The translations under genes were made by a program, and so were the position numbers. The notes under the pieces are model-generated. The model was given only the letters and a program-made list of their open reading frames with translations. It was not told where the DNA came from and searched no databases. This document shows positions 1-10,210 of a stretch of 64,000 bases of DNA, one piece after another (within the stretch, counting starts at the first letter, position 1; every line of letters begins with the position of its first letter). The stretch lies in the NCBI RefSeq assembly GCF_910591885.1, contig NC_063285.1, positions 7,783,395 to 7,847,394 of the forward strand, given 5' to 3'. This stretch comes from Bombus terrestris. Taxonomy: Eukaryota > Arthropoda > Insecta > Hymenoptera > Apidae.

Positions 1-1445
1 GTTTTATTTTGTGTCGGGGCGTATTAATTTATCCATGATGAGTGTTAATAGCGATAGCAAATTGTTTATTTGCTCTGATTGTTTCTCTATTAGTTTTTCA
101 AGCCTAGAGACGTTGTCTGTATTAGGTGAGGTGGGGGCACTATTTTGGGAGGATCCCTGTGGCTATTTGGTGTATTTCGAGTGCCTTGTACCGCTTGGGC
201 ATAGGAGGTTGAGGGAGTGGTGAGTTTGGTAGGGCTGGGTGTTTGATTGGTTGGGGGGATTGGGGTAAAGGTGAATTTCGGCGAGCTGGGTGTTTGGTAG
301 TTTACCTCTTTTGTTCTAAGTTTGGGGTACTTGTTTGAGTACAGAGTTTTGTAGGCTGAGCAGCCTTTGTAGTTGGCAGGATGGTCACCTTGACAGTGGA
401 TGCACTTCGCTGGGGTTTCCGGTGATTTCCTGCATTGGTCGGTGGGGTGTGTTCCTGCACATTTGACGCAGCGAAAGGTATGGTTGCAGTATTTCTGCGT
501 GTGCCCGTATCTTTGGCACCTTTTGCATTGCACTATCTCCTTTTTGATTTGCGGTGGTTCGAATTTTACGATGGCGTTCATTAGGCGACTGGTGTTGTAG
601 ATTTCCTTGTTGTTGGGTTTCTGTTTTAAGTCGATAAAGAATAGGGATAACGGGTCTTTCGTGACTCTATGCCTTATGTTGCTGACATTGATGACTTCGT
701 GGCCGAGTTTAGATAGTTCGGTTTTTAGTTCGTCGATGTCTGCGGAGTGGTGGATGTTTCGATGTAGCACCACCCGAAAAGATCTTTCTTCTTTGAGTTG
801 GTAGGTGTGGAAATTGGCGTTCAGGGCCCTAAGTGTCTTGGTGAGCTTCCTGTAGGCTTCTGGATTCGTCGGCAGGATTTTTACTTGGTTGTTGGTTATC
901 TTCAGGTTGTAGTCCTCCTTGGAGATATCTCTCTCTAAGGTCTTGGTCATTGTCTGGATGTCGATGACATCATTAATAAATATTGGTGGGGGAGGGGGGC
1001 TTCTCTGTGCGTGGTGGTTAGGTGGCGGGCCTGCGATTTCCATGGCGTCGTTTGTGGATTCCAAAATTGCGAACCTGTTGTGGGTGTTAATTTGCGTTGA
1101 TGGCTGTTCGTTCGAGTTTGTGTCTGATGGTTCGGTTTTGCGTTTTTTCGCCTTATTGGCGTCGTTGGCACCGTGGGATCTGCTGAACTTCTGCCACGGG
1201 GGAAGTAGCGCGGGGTAGTGATGGATTTGCACAGGCGAGCCTGGTCGTGATTGCTGGGCCATCATCGAGCTAGCTATTTCAATATGAATAACTAGTCGTG
1301 AGGCTATGAGGCAAGATTCGGGTTGGGGTTAGGTGCGTAGGCTTTTCTTCTCTCTGGCGGATAGGAAACACTTGTGAGGATAGGAGCACGTTGTTTTCAC
1401 TTTCGACGGTTGGGTGACACGTGTTACTTTCGAACTTCACTGGGC
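1..1445 (-). mobile_element. Family A Jockey-like non-LTR element (A1), 5' part
   Basis: Minus-strand element entering the window within ORF1. It holds the whole ORF1 plus about 180 nt of 5' leader (1266-1445), and runs into a family C 3' fragment at about 1446. It forms a head-to-head pair with A2 (1758-3313). The matching copy in the second duplicate is A3, which also shows the 3' half of the element. Confidence 0.85.
4..1265 (-). pseudogene. Family A ORF1 (gag-like, zinc-knuckle nucleocapsid), frameshifted
   Basis: This encodes the RNA-binding ORF1 protein of a Jockey-clade element, which coats the element RNA in the retrotransposition particle. It begins MMAQQSRPGSP and carries a PRE_C2HC-like region (about residues 160-235) followed by three cysteine-histidine knuckles (first CX2CX4HX4C near residue 247, then CX2CX3HX4C and CX2CX3HX6C). 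One G is missing near position 150 compared with the copy at 28851-30116, so the frame shifts and stops early at 90 instead of reaching the family stop at 4-6. Family intact length is 420-421 residues. Confidence 0.9.
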
Positions 1446-1757
1446 ACTAGAGACACGTCTGCACGTTTCGGCACTCAGCAGCGAACTCACAGACTAAGAA
1501 TAGCAACCGACTGGCCGTGGAGGCCATTAACGCAATAGATACCGAAGGAAGACTAAAAAGGAAACACCCAGAAGACCTGACAAAGGAAGCAACATAAAGT
1601 ATGTAACGTAACATACACGAAGATGGAATCCCGATGAAGGTAACCATCCACATGCTATGTATTTTTATTTTATTTTTATTTTTTTTATCAAACAAGTTAA
1701 AACATTTTACCAAATGTCCTACTGGACAAATTGTAAAATTAGAGCAAGTAAATAAAA
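1446..1757 (+). mobile_element. Family C non-LTR element, 3' end fragment
   Basis: A 5'-truncated piece: the last ~49 codons of an ORF2 ending at the TAA at 1595-1597, then a 3' UTR. The stretch around 1620-1735 matches, in reverse, the decayed element at 8821-9612 (shared 'gaagatgg.atcccg', 'atccaca' and a small hairpin at 1715-1728). It lies between the two head-to-head A elements. Confidence 0.7.
1451..1597 (+). pseudogene. Family C ORF2 C-terminal tail (fragment)
   Basis: The open frame after the TAG at 1448-1450 reads through a tail containing AIDTEGRLKRKHPEDL and ends at 1595-1597. The motif '(D)xxxRLKRKxPxDL' closes ORF2 in the other Jockey-like families here (IRRLKRKYPLD in A, IRRLKRHYPLDL in B), which identifies this as the C-terminus of an endonuclease/reverse transcriptase protein. 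Everything upstream is missing. Confidence 0.65.
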
Positions 1758-1826
1758 ACCTAACCCCAACCCGAATTTTGCCTCATAGCCTCACGACTAG
1801 TTATTCATATTGAAATAGGTAGCTCG

Positions 1827-3089
1827 ATGATGGCCCAGCAATCACTACCAGGCTCGCCTGTGCAAACCCATCACTACCCCGCGCTACTCCCCCCGTGGCA
1901 GAAGTTCAGCAGATCCCACGGTGCCAACGACGCCAATAAGGCGAAAAAACGCAAAACCGAACCATCAGACACAAACTCGAACGAACAGCCATCAACGCAA
2001 ATTAACACCCACAACAGGTTCGCAATTTTGGAATCCACAAACGACGCCATGGAAATCGCAGGCCCGCCACCTAAGCACTACGCACAGAGAAGCCCCCCTC
2101 CCCCACCAATATTTATTAATGATGTCATCGACATCCAGACAATGACCAAGTCCTTAGAGAGAGATATCTCCAAGGAGGACTACAACCTGAAGATAACCAA
2201 CAACCAAGTAAAAATCCTGCCGACGAATCCAGAAGCCTACAGGAAGCTCACCAAGACACTTAGGGCCCTGAACGCCAATTTCCACACCTACCAACTCAAA
2301 GAAGAAAGACCTTTTCGGGTGGTGCTACATCGAAACATCCACCACTCCGCAGACATCGACGAACTAAAAACCGAACTATCTAAACTCGGCCACGAAGTCA
2401 TCAATGTCAGCAACATAAGGCATAGAGTCACGAAAGACCCGTTATCCCTATTCTTTATCGACTTAAAACAGAAACCCAACAACAAGGAAATCTACAACAC
2501 CAGTCGCCTAATGAACGCCATCGTAAAATTCGAACCACCGCAAATCAAAAAGGAGATAGTGCAATGCAAAAGGTGCCAAAGATACGGGCACACGCAGAAA
2601 TACTGCAACCATACCTTCCGCTGCGTCAAATGTGCAGGGACACACCCCACCGACCAATGCAGGAAATCACCGGAAACCCCAGCGAAGTGCATCCACTGTC
2701 AAGGTGACCATCCTGCCAACTACAAAGGCTGCTCAGCCTACAAAACTCTGTACTCAAACAAGTACCCCAAACTTAGAACAAAAGAGGTAAATTACCAAAC
2801 ACCCAGCTCGCCGAAATTCACCTTTACCCCAATCCCCCCAACCAATCAAACACCCAGCCCTACCAAACTCACCACTCCCTCAACCTCCTATGCCCAAGCG
2901 GTACAAGGCACTCGAAATACACCAAATAGCCACAGTGATCCTCCCCAAAATAGTGCCCCCACCTCACCTAATACAGACAACGTCTCTAGGCTTGAAAAGC
3001 TAATAGAGAAACAATCAGAGCAAATAAACAATTTGCTATCGCTATTAACACTCATCATGGATAAATTAATACGCCCCGACACAAAATAA
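1827..3089 (+). CDS. Family A ORF1, gag-like zinc-knuckle protein (intact, 420 aa)
   Basis: Retrotransposon nucleocapsid-type protein expected to bind element RNA. The N-terminal ~95 residues are low-complexity, with a basic KAKKRK stretch and a Pro-rich PPPPP run. The middle (residues ~160-235) resembles PRE_C2HC of Jockey ORF1 proteins. Three knuckles follow: CKRCQRYGHTQKYC near residue 247, CVKCAGTHPTDQC, and CIHCQGDHPANYKGC. The C-terminus (about 385-420) is a leucine-rich amphipathic stretch, probably a coiled coil for multimerisation. Start chosen at the first of two ATGs, which is conserved in all four A copies. ORF2 follows in the -1 frame with no nearby ATG. Confidence 0.92.
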   Translation: MMAQQSLPGSPVQTHHYPALLPPWQKFSRSHGANDANKAKKRKTEPSDTNSNEQPSTQINTHNRFAILESTNDAMEIAGPPPKHYAQRSPPPPPIFINDVIDIQTMTKSLERDISKEDYNLKITNNQVKILPTNPEAYRKLTKTLRALNANFHTYQLKEERPFRVVLHRNIHHSADIDELKTELSKLGHEVINVSNIRHRVTKDPLSLFFIDLKQKPNNKEIYNTSRLMNAIVKFEPPQIKKEIVQCKRCQRYGHTQKYCNHTFRCVKCAGTHPTDQCRKSPETPAKCIHCQGDHPANYKGCSAYKTLYSNKYPKLRTKEVNYQTPSSPKFTFTPIPPTNQTPSPTKLTTPSTSYAQAVQGTRNTPNSHSDPPQNSAPTSPNTDNVSRLEKLIEKQSEQINNLLSLLTLIMDKLIRPDTK

Positions 3090-3313
3090 AACCAAGACGC
3101 ATAGCTCTGTGGAATGCCAACGGTCTAGCGCAACGCAAACTTGAACTAGAACTCTTCCTAAAACACCAGCTAATCGACATAATGTTCATATCTGAAACCC
3201 ACTTCACCGACAAAAACTACCTGAACATAAACGAATACAAGTTCTACCATACCCAACACCCCAGCGGAAAGGCCCACGGCGGCACCGGAATCATAATCAA
3301 ATCAAACATTAAG
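3090..3313 (+). pseudogene. Family A ORF2, N-terminal endonuclease fragment
   Basis: Reading directly after the ORF1 stop, the frame gives IALWNANGL and then FISETHFTDKNY, the first two motifs of an APE-type endonuclease (Asn of WNANG and Glu of SETHF). It continues to HGGTGIIIKSNIKH and stops matching at 3313. The catalytic GDxNAKH and SDH motifs and the whole reverse transcriptase are absent. The open frame then runs by chance into 5S-derived sequence. Confidence 0.85.
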
Positions 3314-3390
3314 CACGCGCAGTTCCCAAGCGGTCACCCATTTAAATACTTTCTCCATCTTAACTTTCGTGATAGGACGAGAACCAGTGC
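3314..3390 (-). rRNA. 5S rRNA 3' half (pseudogene piece)
   Basis: On the minus strand this reads from a '.ctggttctcgtc' start through 'cacgaaagttaag' and 'atgggtgaccgcttgggaac' to 'tgcgcgtg'. These are the middle and 3' parts of a 5S rRNA gene, including the box C region of the internal control region. The last ~10 nt of 5S are missing. It begins at the same 5S position as the other 3' halves and lies directly downstream of the minus-strand family D element. Confidence 0.85.
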
Positions 3391-3868
3391 TTTTCTTTAT
3401 AACGTTTATTGGCCAATAGTTACATTACATGTGTGTGTTTTTCTTAATAAACAATGAATTTCGGTTGTGGGATGGATCAATTAAAAGTACCGATACATGA
3501 CGGTACGACATGCAATACTTTATGTGTCGGGATTACATTTTTGTAGGTTTACAATTTGTAACTTAAATTTATGTCGTTGTAGAGCGGTGCTTATATATGA
3601 TGTTGTTTTTTTGTTCCTATCTCTGTCCTGAAAACCTGGTCGCAAAAACCGGACAATTCAGTAGTCTACATTTGGTTTCGGCGGAGCTGCGGGATTTTGC
3701 GAGGGCCGCGGGAGGGTGGACAGGGAGGGGAACGGAGGGGTGTCCTGTAGAATTATTTACAATATCTACAATATTTACAATATTTACATGATTACAATAT
3801 CTGCACTATTTTACACGGAGGGAGATTTGAGTGTTGTTATTTTGTGGTTCTTTTTCTTGTTATTTTTA

Positions 3869-4440
3869 TTATGGTTTTGGCATCCACCAATATTTTTTTA
3901 TGCATTTTCTGTGATTGTCTTCTGCGTCTTTTTGGGGAAGGGCCATGTTGTATCTCCACCTAGTGTCTACAGTTTGCACATTTGAGTTTGCCTCGTTGAG
4001 TATTGTCTTAATCCCTATTTTTCTTTTTATATGCTAGATTATTGGGATATTTTTTTGGTCTTGGAGGTAGTTTCTTTCGTCTAGGTATAAAAATGCTTCG
4101 GGGGGATGTAACCTGTCGTCAGTGTATTTTTGTAATATGAATCGTTTGGAAATAAGCAACCGAAGATTACACTATTTTCCTTTATCTTTGCAGTTTGCGC
4201 GAAGTGGTTTCTTGTTAGTTTTATGAGGATTGCCGTTCCTCCTCCTTGGGTGGCGTTTGGTCTGTCGTGTCTTATTATAGAGTTGTTTTTGTATTGCACT
4301 TTATGTCTATAGTTCAGTTTGGTTTCTGAGATAAGTACTATGTCGGGGGTTTCTTTCTTAATTAGGGTTAGCATGCTGTATCTCTTTTGGTTTGAGATTA
4401 GTGAGTTGGCGTTTATTGAGATGATTTTCAGATGTTTAAC
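3869..4440 (-). pseudogene. Family D ORF2 deletion derivative (endonuclease N-terminus joined to C-terminal tail)
   Basis: The frame begins with SINANSLISNQKRYS, then MLTLIKKETPDIVLISETKL, which is the N-terminal part of an APE-type endonuclease. After GTAILIK (about 4220) homology to the longer D2 copy stops and a new stretch begins. In another frame that stretch contains FILQKYTDDRLHPPEAFLYL and a tail ending at the TAA at 3869-3871, followed by the 3' UTR. The GDxNxKH and SDH motifs and the entire reverse transcriptase are missing, so the product cannot be catalytic. Confidence 0.75.
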
Positions 4441-4489
4441 TTTTGTCTGATTTGTTTTTTGCTGTAATTGGTGGACGGGTGGGTTTTGG

Positions 4490-5895
4490 CTAATCTTCGT
4501 CTATATTTTCGATGATGTTGAAGATGGAGTCGATTCTTTCTTCATGCGTATTTAATGCTTTTTTTATTTCGTTTAGTTGTGTTTGTTGGTCGCTTAGAGC
4601 TTTTAGAATGCTTTTTTTGAAGTCTTCAATAACATTTATTATGCTTATTTGAGGTGAGTCTATTGTTGGGTTAGGGTTTTGTTTGACTTGTGCCGCTATG
4701 TTTGTTACTTGCGGGCTTGTCTCGTTTATACTTGTTCTTTGTTTTACTATGTCCGCGAACTTTAGCTCGGGGACGTACTTACGGCTTATTTTGGCGATTC
4801 TTTCGATTTTTGTTTTTGCTTTGGTGATTTTTTCATTAATCTTTTTCCGTAATTCGACGAGTTTTGGACATCCTTTGTATGATGCAGGATGTCCGTAGTT
4901 TTTGCAGTTTACGCAGTAGATTTTTTCTTTGCTTACTGCTGCTTCTTTTTTTATTTTGCACTCGCCTGGCCCGTGCGGTTCAGTGCATTTTACACAGCTA
5001 TAGTTTAGGTTACAGTTTTGTGCTGTGTGGCCTATTCGCTGGCATTTGTAGCACTGCGTGATATCGTTTTTTTTAATTGTTTCCTAGGCTATTTTCAGAT
5101 AGTTAAGTCTGTTTATTTTTAGTAGGTTCCCAATGTTGCTATCGGGGGAGACTTGGATTATATAGATTGGGAGCAATGTGTTGTTCTCCCTTGATTTTCT
5201 TGTTGTGAATCGAGTCACTTTGGTGAAGTTAACTTCTTCTATTTTCAGGGCTTTTAGGTCTTCTAGTATTTCCGCTTCTGTGTAGCTGTTTCCTAGCCCT
5301 TTTAGTAGGTACGTGTGGGGTTTTTGAGATTTTGGGGTATATGTGAAGTAGGCCGTGTTGGCTGCGGTCAGTATTTTTTTTGCATTCGCGTAGTCATTTA
5401 TGTTTTGAAGATAAAGCACGTGCTTACCTGAGTGGATTTTTTTGATATGGAAATTCTTGATTTTGAGAGAAGTTTCCATGAGTGCTATTGTGTCTTTTGG
5501 GTCTTGTAATGTTATGTTGATGGGGGGTGGCCTGGCCCCTTTTGCCGATGTGGGGGGGTCTGCCTGTTCTTCAGCGGGGTGGCTGGGTGGCAGGCCCTTA
5601 TGAGTTTGGTTTTTCAGCAATGTTGAAGGATGTGGTGTTGTTTTTTTCGGTGGAGCGGGGGGGGGGGGGGGTGCTTGTCCGGGCGGTATTGCTTTTGCTC
5701 GTGGTTATTGGTGACGTGTCCAAGGGAGTGGGCTGTCTGGTTGCTTTTTTCCTTAGTAAGTTTTTTTTTTTTTTTTTTAATGTTTTCGATAATAGTTTCC
5801 TGCGGTTGCGATGCGCAGGGGTCTTGAGCTTGGATGGCTTCGAATCTGTTTTTTATTGGGATTGCCATTGGTTGAGGGCTCCTTTTTTGCTTCAT
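4490..5895 (-). pseudogene. Family D ORF1 (gag-like zinc-knuckle protein), broken
   Basis: ORF1 starts at MKQKRSPQPMAIP (5895) and ends at the TAG at 4490-4492. It has three breaks: two at homopolymers (A/T-run near 5765, G/C-run near 5655), and an in-frame stop replacing the Trp of KIAWEK near 5084-5090. Downstream of it the three zinc knuckles remain recognisable (CYKCQRIGHTAQNC, CVKCTEPHGPGEC, CVNCKNYGHPASYKGC). The duplicate at 33341-34742 keeps the Trp, so this nonsense change arose after the segmental duplication. Confidence 0.85.
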
Positions 5896-6036
5896 GATTT
5901 CGTTTTTTTCGTAGTGCTCTTCTTGAGAATCGCATTCTTCTTCGTTTGAACTTTATTGTCTGATATTTTTTGTGTTCCTGCTTACCAGGTTTGGAGGCGG
6001 GTTGAGTTTCCGCGTCTTTTGTGTAGCAGGTCTTAT

Positions 6037-7010
6037 GCAGGTATTACGTGTTGGGCTCGCTCGAGTCTAACAACGGTATCGGCAATCTCGTTCGAATTCC
6101 CGCAGGGAGGGCTCGCTTTTGGGAGCCTATGGGGGCTGGCAAACCCACGTTCCCGCAGCCAGGGGGACCGTCGGGACAAGCGTCCCGCTTACGTGAGTCC
6201 CTATGTACTCCGCAGGGAAGGTCGCCGTGAGTGTAAGGCGTTTAATTACAGTTACATTCTCTCTACGTGGCCTTGGGTAGTAGCGCACCCACGATCCTGA
6301 TGCCAAGGGTGGGACCGTCGGGATATGTTCCCGGGTACGAAAGTACCTTGAGGCCCCCGCTTACGTGAGTCCCATCTGGAACTGCCGAGCACGGTTAGCA
6401 GGTCGCCGGCCGGCAGTGACGTGGCCGTACATCCATACGATATTCCCACCAACGACTAAGGTTGGTACCACGGGCGATCGAGTTACAGCCCGGAGGGAGT
6501 AGCGACCCCTCTGCCCAGCCAATTAATGGGAATGGACCCGTGGTGGCAGTGGTTGATGACCAAGATGCTGGCAAGAGGACCGAGTTAAGGTGATTGGCTC
6601 CACCGAATGGCCTTCGGCGGATGAGCAGCGTCCCACCTGCTCCGGAACCGTCCTGGTGAAACGGGAGGGCTTAGAATGTGCCCCGTTCGACCTGAGATGA
6701 GCGACAGCCCCTGCAGGCTTAGCTAATCCAGGGAGCAAGGTACTGGGTGCCTTGTGCGATGGTTGGGCGTTTTCTCCAACCCCTATGGTCGTAGGGGGCC
6801 CGGATTCGAGTAGTTCAATCATGAACACGTAGGAGGCAATCAGCTCCCGTGCCTTCGAATCGCTAATCGTGGAGTAACGAACAGTTTCAATCTCTCAGCG
6901 CTGTTCCAGCGCTCCTGCAGGTGAAATATTTCCATCAGGCGTAACGATCAGTGGACAATCCTGTGCGAAGTCTTCAGTTTTGAACGATATTTCCCAGCAT
7001 ACGTGAAGGT
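6037..7010. other. GC-rich unassigned block with internal short duplication
   Basis: This is markedly GC-richer than its surroundings. A phrase of the form 'gggaccgtcggga...cgcttacgtgagtccc' occurs twice (near 6166-6205 and 6311-6372). Open frames on both strands are about 60-110 codons without a family I recognise. The block begins exactly where the truncated family D element ends and is followed at 7009-7016 by 'ggtaagtat', a strong splice-donor match. It could be the untranslated part of another retroelement or a non-coding first exon; I cannot decide. Confidence 0.4.
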
Positions 7011-8820
7011 AAGTATCATTTTAGTGATCGAATAATTAGTAAACCGTCTCATGCGGGTCTTTCAAATGAGAGCGACATCAAGACGCGTTCGCAGACGAGT
7101 GTATCGTTAATCATTCGTATCGTCGTACGATAATTCAGTCGCATTCGTTCAGTCGTACATCGCGTCGCGGCATTCGCTTCAGTTGCTTCGTATTGCTTAA
7201 TCGTCCGCAGTAAGCATTAGTAAATTTCGTTTTAATCGTCGAAGACAATTCCAAACTTTCTCATCGATTGTTCTTCGATATTTTGTTTTCGAGTTTTAAC
7301 TTCGTCAATTGTTCTTCATTGCGCATTGAGTCATTACTCTCCCTCGTAAATCTGTTATTCAAGATTAATTCGACGGGGAACAAGTTACAGAGCGCGGTAT
7401 CGTCGATATCAGACACACGCGTACAGGTTAGACGTATGGTTATTTCTTTAACCGTTTGAGTACCAAGCAGCGTGATCGCGCTGTTTGGATTTTCTATCGA
7501 AAAGTCCCAGTACATTTGAACGCTACCGTCGACTGACGATATTTTGTATTACATTGTTATCTTAATAGTTTTTATTGAACAAAATTTTATAATAATTATA
7601 AACTAATAGTACGAATATATAAAAATATAGATGTATTTCATAAGAATAACGAATATGACGAGCGCTTTTGTGCTGCTTGTTTCTTTTCACAATCGATTAA
7701 GAAGCTATCGTGCCGTTCGGGACTTTTCGACCCTGGTTTTTCAAAAATCCCGGGGCTCAAACGGTTGAATTATGTCAATATTATCATAAATAATTATTTT
7801 TCTATTTACTCTATATGATTTTCGAAACATTAAAAGATTATTATTACTCGACTATTTCAATATTGATTATGATACATTTTTAATTACGGTTAAACTTGTC
7901 GCTACTGGTGTGAGAGACTGTAAAATTGATTCGAAACAGTATTTTACAGAGATTGATGAAACCGACGAGTTAGATATTTATACAATTAAAAGTTATTTCT
8001 ATTTCTGAATTTTCTTTGCGAATATGTTAACTGTGCTTGAGCAGCGCTGGGTCAAATTTATCGGAAAAATATTTGAAATAGTATTTTAAGTTGTTGTTGG
8101 TCTACAGTACGAATAAAATATTTTATGTAGCAAAGAAATATGTAGTAAAGAAGAAACTATCTTTATTTTCACAATGTGGTATATGAAATAAAGTATCTTA
8201 TCTTTGTATTGTAGATAGAATTTAAAATGTTTCTTAACAATGAATATTGATTAAGCAGAAGGTTAATATAAAGATGCCAGAATCCAAAATATTTACAAAT
8301 TAAATTCATGTTCTTTTTAATGCTGCTGCATTCTCCGGGTCTCTTTGTTCTTACTGCTCTCCTTTTTTTCTCTCAGAACTTCTGTATTCTTTAAACATAT
8401 AGAGCAAAATGTTATTCGACTATTGAAACCGATACGTTTGAGAAAAAGACGTGCGATTATAGAAAATTTAGGGAACGCACCGATACAAAATTATATTATA
8501 AGACGGTAATATGACCTGCGTAGGAAAGCTGCGAAAGAAATAGCAGAGAGTGTCATAAATACATCGGAACATTTCAAAGAGAAAATAAGAGTTCGTAAAA
8601 ATTTCGCTAATGCCAAAATTTTGTTTGCGATAGTAGTATGTTCCGGTTCTTTGCGATGAAAGTTATTATGAAGGATATAGTAACATATTACTACATTTTC
8701 CCGGCCCTTTAGTTAGAAGATAAAATAAACAAAGAGGCATCTTTATATGCAAAGGTAGTAACAAGTATTATTCAAAGTTTTCAGCACTTGTATTACTCTT
8801 TTGTGGGCAAACACGCAATC
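7011..8820. other. AT-rich stretch without recognisable genes
   Basis: The part 7080-7540 is of mixed composition with many 'tcg' words; 7540-8820 is AT-rich with no long open frame. I see no gene, RNA gene or complete element. The same sequence is present at 35858-37667. Confidence 0.5.
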
Positions 8821-9612
8821 CATTTTTTTTTTTTATTTAATTTGTACTTTCCAATTTGTCCAGCCGGACATTTGTTAAATTTTTCTAAATTTATTTGTGG
8901 ATGGCTATCCCTAGCGGGATACCATCTTCGAGTTTGACTATTTTATTTCTGTAGTGAGGTCCGTGGGGTGTTTTCTTTTTATTCTTCTTTCTATGAAAGT
9001 TTTGCTCAGCAGCTATCCATATTTATCCGTATTTTGCTTCAGCAGCTAGTTGGTTTGGATATGTTGCCATTTTTTCCTTGTATTTATTTGAGTATCTGCC
9101 TATTTCTTCTTTGATCGTTGGTATTTTTAGATCTTTGCATGTATCCTGATTTCTAATATATCATGGGGCGTTCACTACTGTTCTGAGTATCTCTGAGAAG
9201 GAACTTTGGTTTATTTACCTTACTCATTGCTGCTGTCCCCCATAGTGGTATTCTGTACGTGCAAATTGGTTTTATTATCGTTTTCTAAATTTTTAGTTTA
9301 TTTTCCATGCTGACTTAGAGTTTCGACTAGTTAGCCAGTACATCTGTCTTTTTTTATCCGTATTTTGTCTATAATTGATTTAGTATGTTGCTTTCATGTA
9401 AGTTTTGAGGCCTTAGTATTTAACTTGCTTTGTTTGTGTTATGTCCATGCCAATTAATTGGATATTAGGTGTTTTTCGTTTTCGTATTGTAAATGTAATG
9501 TGGTTAAATCGATTAGGGTTTGCTTTTATCTTGCAGTCATTTTTCTATTTTTCTGACACGCTCTGGTAGTAATATAATTGCTGTTTCTGGATTAGAGTGC
9601 TTGTGTTACGGT
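8821..9612 (-). pseudogene. Family C non-LTR element, decayed reverse-transcriptase C-terminus and 3' UTR
   Basis: It starts with a poly(T) run (8822-8834), the complement of a poly(A) tail. Read on the minus strand it gives, with several stops, pieces such as KIEKWLQDK, NHITFTIRKRKTPNIQLIG, KDLKIPTIKEEIGRYSNKY and EDGIPLGIAIHK. These correspond to the thumb and C-terminal segments of Jockey-type ORF2 in family B (KIEKWLQDKQIKANP, DLGIPTVQEEIKKYAGRY). There are in-frame stops and small frameshifts throughout, so this is an old 5'-truncated copy. A conserved TGTCC-N4-GGACA hairpin sits at 8857-8870. Confidence 0.75.
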
Positions 9613-10210
9613 GTTGTCAGGACCGGCTAAGTTCAAAACCGGAGATAAAGATGTGGCGGCACTCTGCAACAATATATTTCGGTGAAGTTCCTAATGAACC
9701 CTCAATATCCCAACAGTCCTTCAGCCGAATGTTCAAGAAGGCGTATGTGGCAACTCAATGATATTGTGGGTATAGAGTGGTGACAAATGAAAAATAACCG
9801 AATCTGATCAGAGGTCGATTTGTAAGAGTCAGTCTTGAAAAGTCACTCCTAGAGCTCGGAAGTAAATTGTAAACCTAATGTTAGAAAAAAATAAAGTTTC
9901 TTTTTTTTTATTTTCTTTTATTTTTTTTTTCTTATTTTACGCGACGAAGGCACGGGGAGTAGCGAAATTAAGAAATCACTGAACGTTTCCTTGCGTCGTT
10001 GGAATGATTTCGCTTAGGTTTAAACGTTTCACGAGCAAATAGTAGACTTTAAATATGGTGGTAGAGTTTATTATGTGAATTCAACAGAGTGACGGTTAAG
10101 AATGTTTGGAAAGAGTGTGATATAACGACTCTTGACTCTTCGGTGGCTAACTAATCAATGGCTGCGGTTCCGAAATATATTGATGGCCGTCAGCCCTGAG
10201 GTGATTTTGG
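9613..10210. other. Unassigned stretch, possible LTR fragment
   Basis: It begins with 'tgttgtcagg' directly after the family C remnant and contains 'aaataaag' at about 9889 followed by T-rich runs (9897-9932). This could be a solo LTR with a polyadenylation signal, but I see no duplication flanking it and no second copy outside the segmental duplicate (38460-39057). Confidence 0.3.

Larger units (their letters stand above)
1758..3313 (+). mobile_element. Family A Jockey-like element (A2), 3'-truncated
   Basis: Homology to the A1 leader begins near 'cctaacccc' at about 1759, so the leader is shorter than in A1. ORF1 is intact. ORF2 runs only through the first part of the endonuclease and is cut at 3313, where 5S rRNA-derived sequence (minus strand) begins. 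The break point is not an ordinary poly(A) end. Confidence 0.9.
3391..6036 (-). mobile_element. Family D 5S-associated non-LTR element (D1), internally deleted
   Basis: Minus-strand element with ORF1, the beginning of the ORF2 endonuclease, a large internal deletion, a short ORF2 C-terminal segment and a ~480 nt 3' region that ends at the 5S 3' half (3314-3390). Relative to D2 and D5 it is 5'-truncated at about 6036, so no 5S 5' half is present. The deletion junction (after residues GTAILIK) is identical to that in D5. Confidence 0.85.

Noticed and set aside
400..804. Plus-strand frames rich in Cys/His/Trp opposite the gag genes (for example 400-600, 607-804 and their counterparts in the other A copies)
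   Set aside because: They are antisense shadows of the zinc-knuckle ORF1 and repeat wherever ORF1 occurs.
1758..1775. 'cctaaccccaaccc' in the family A leader as telomeric repeat
   Set aside because: Only one and a half units, irregular, and located at the same place in all A copies; it is part of the element leader. No (TTAGG)n array is present.
6048..6120. tRNA-like words ('cgttcgaattcccgc') at the start of the GC-rich block
   Set aside because: The T-arm-like box has no matching acceptor or anticodon stem and no convincing box A at the right distance, so I do not call a tRNA or tRNA-derived SINE.
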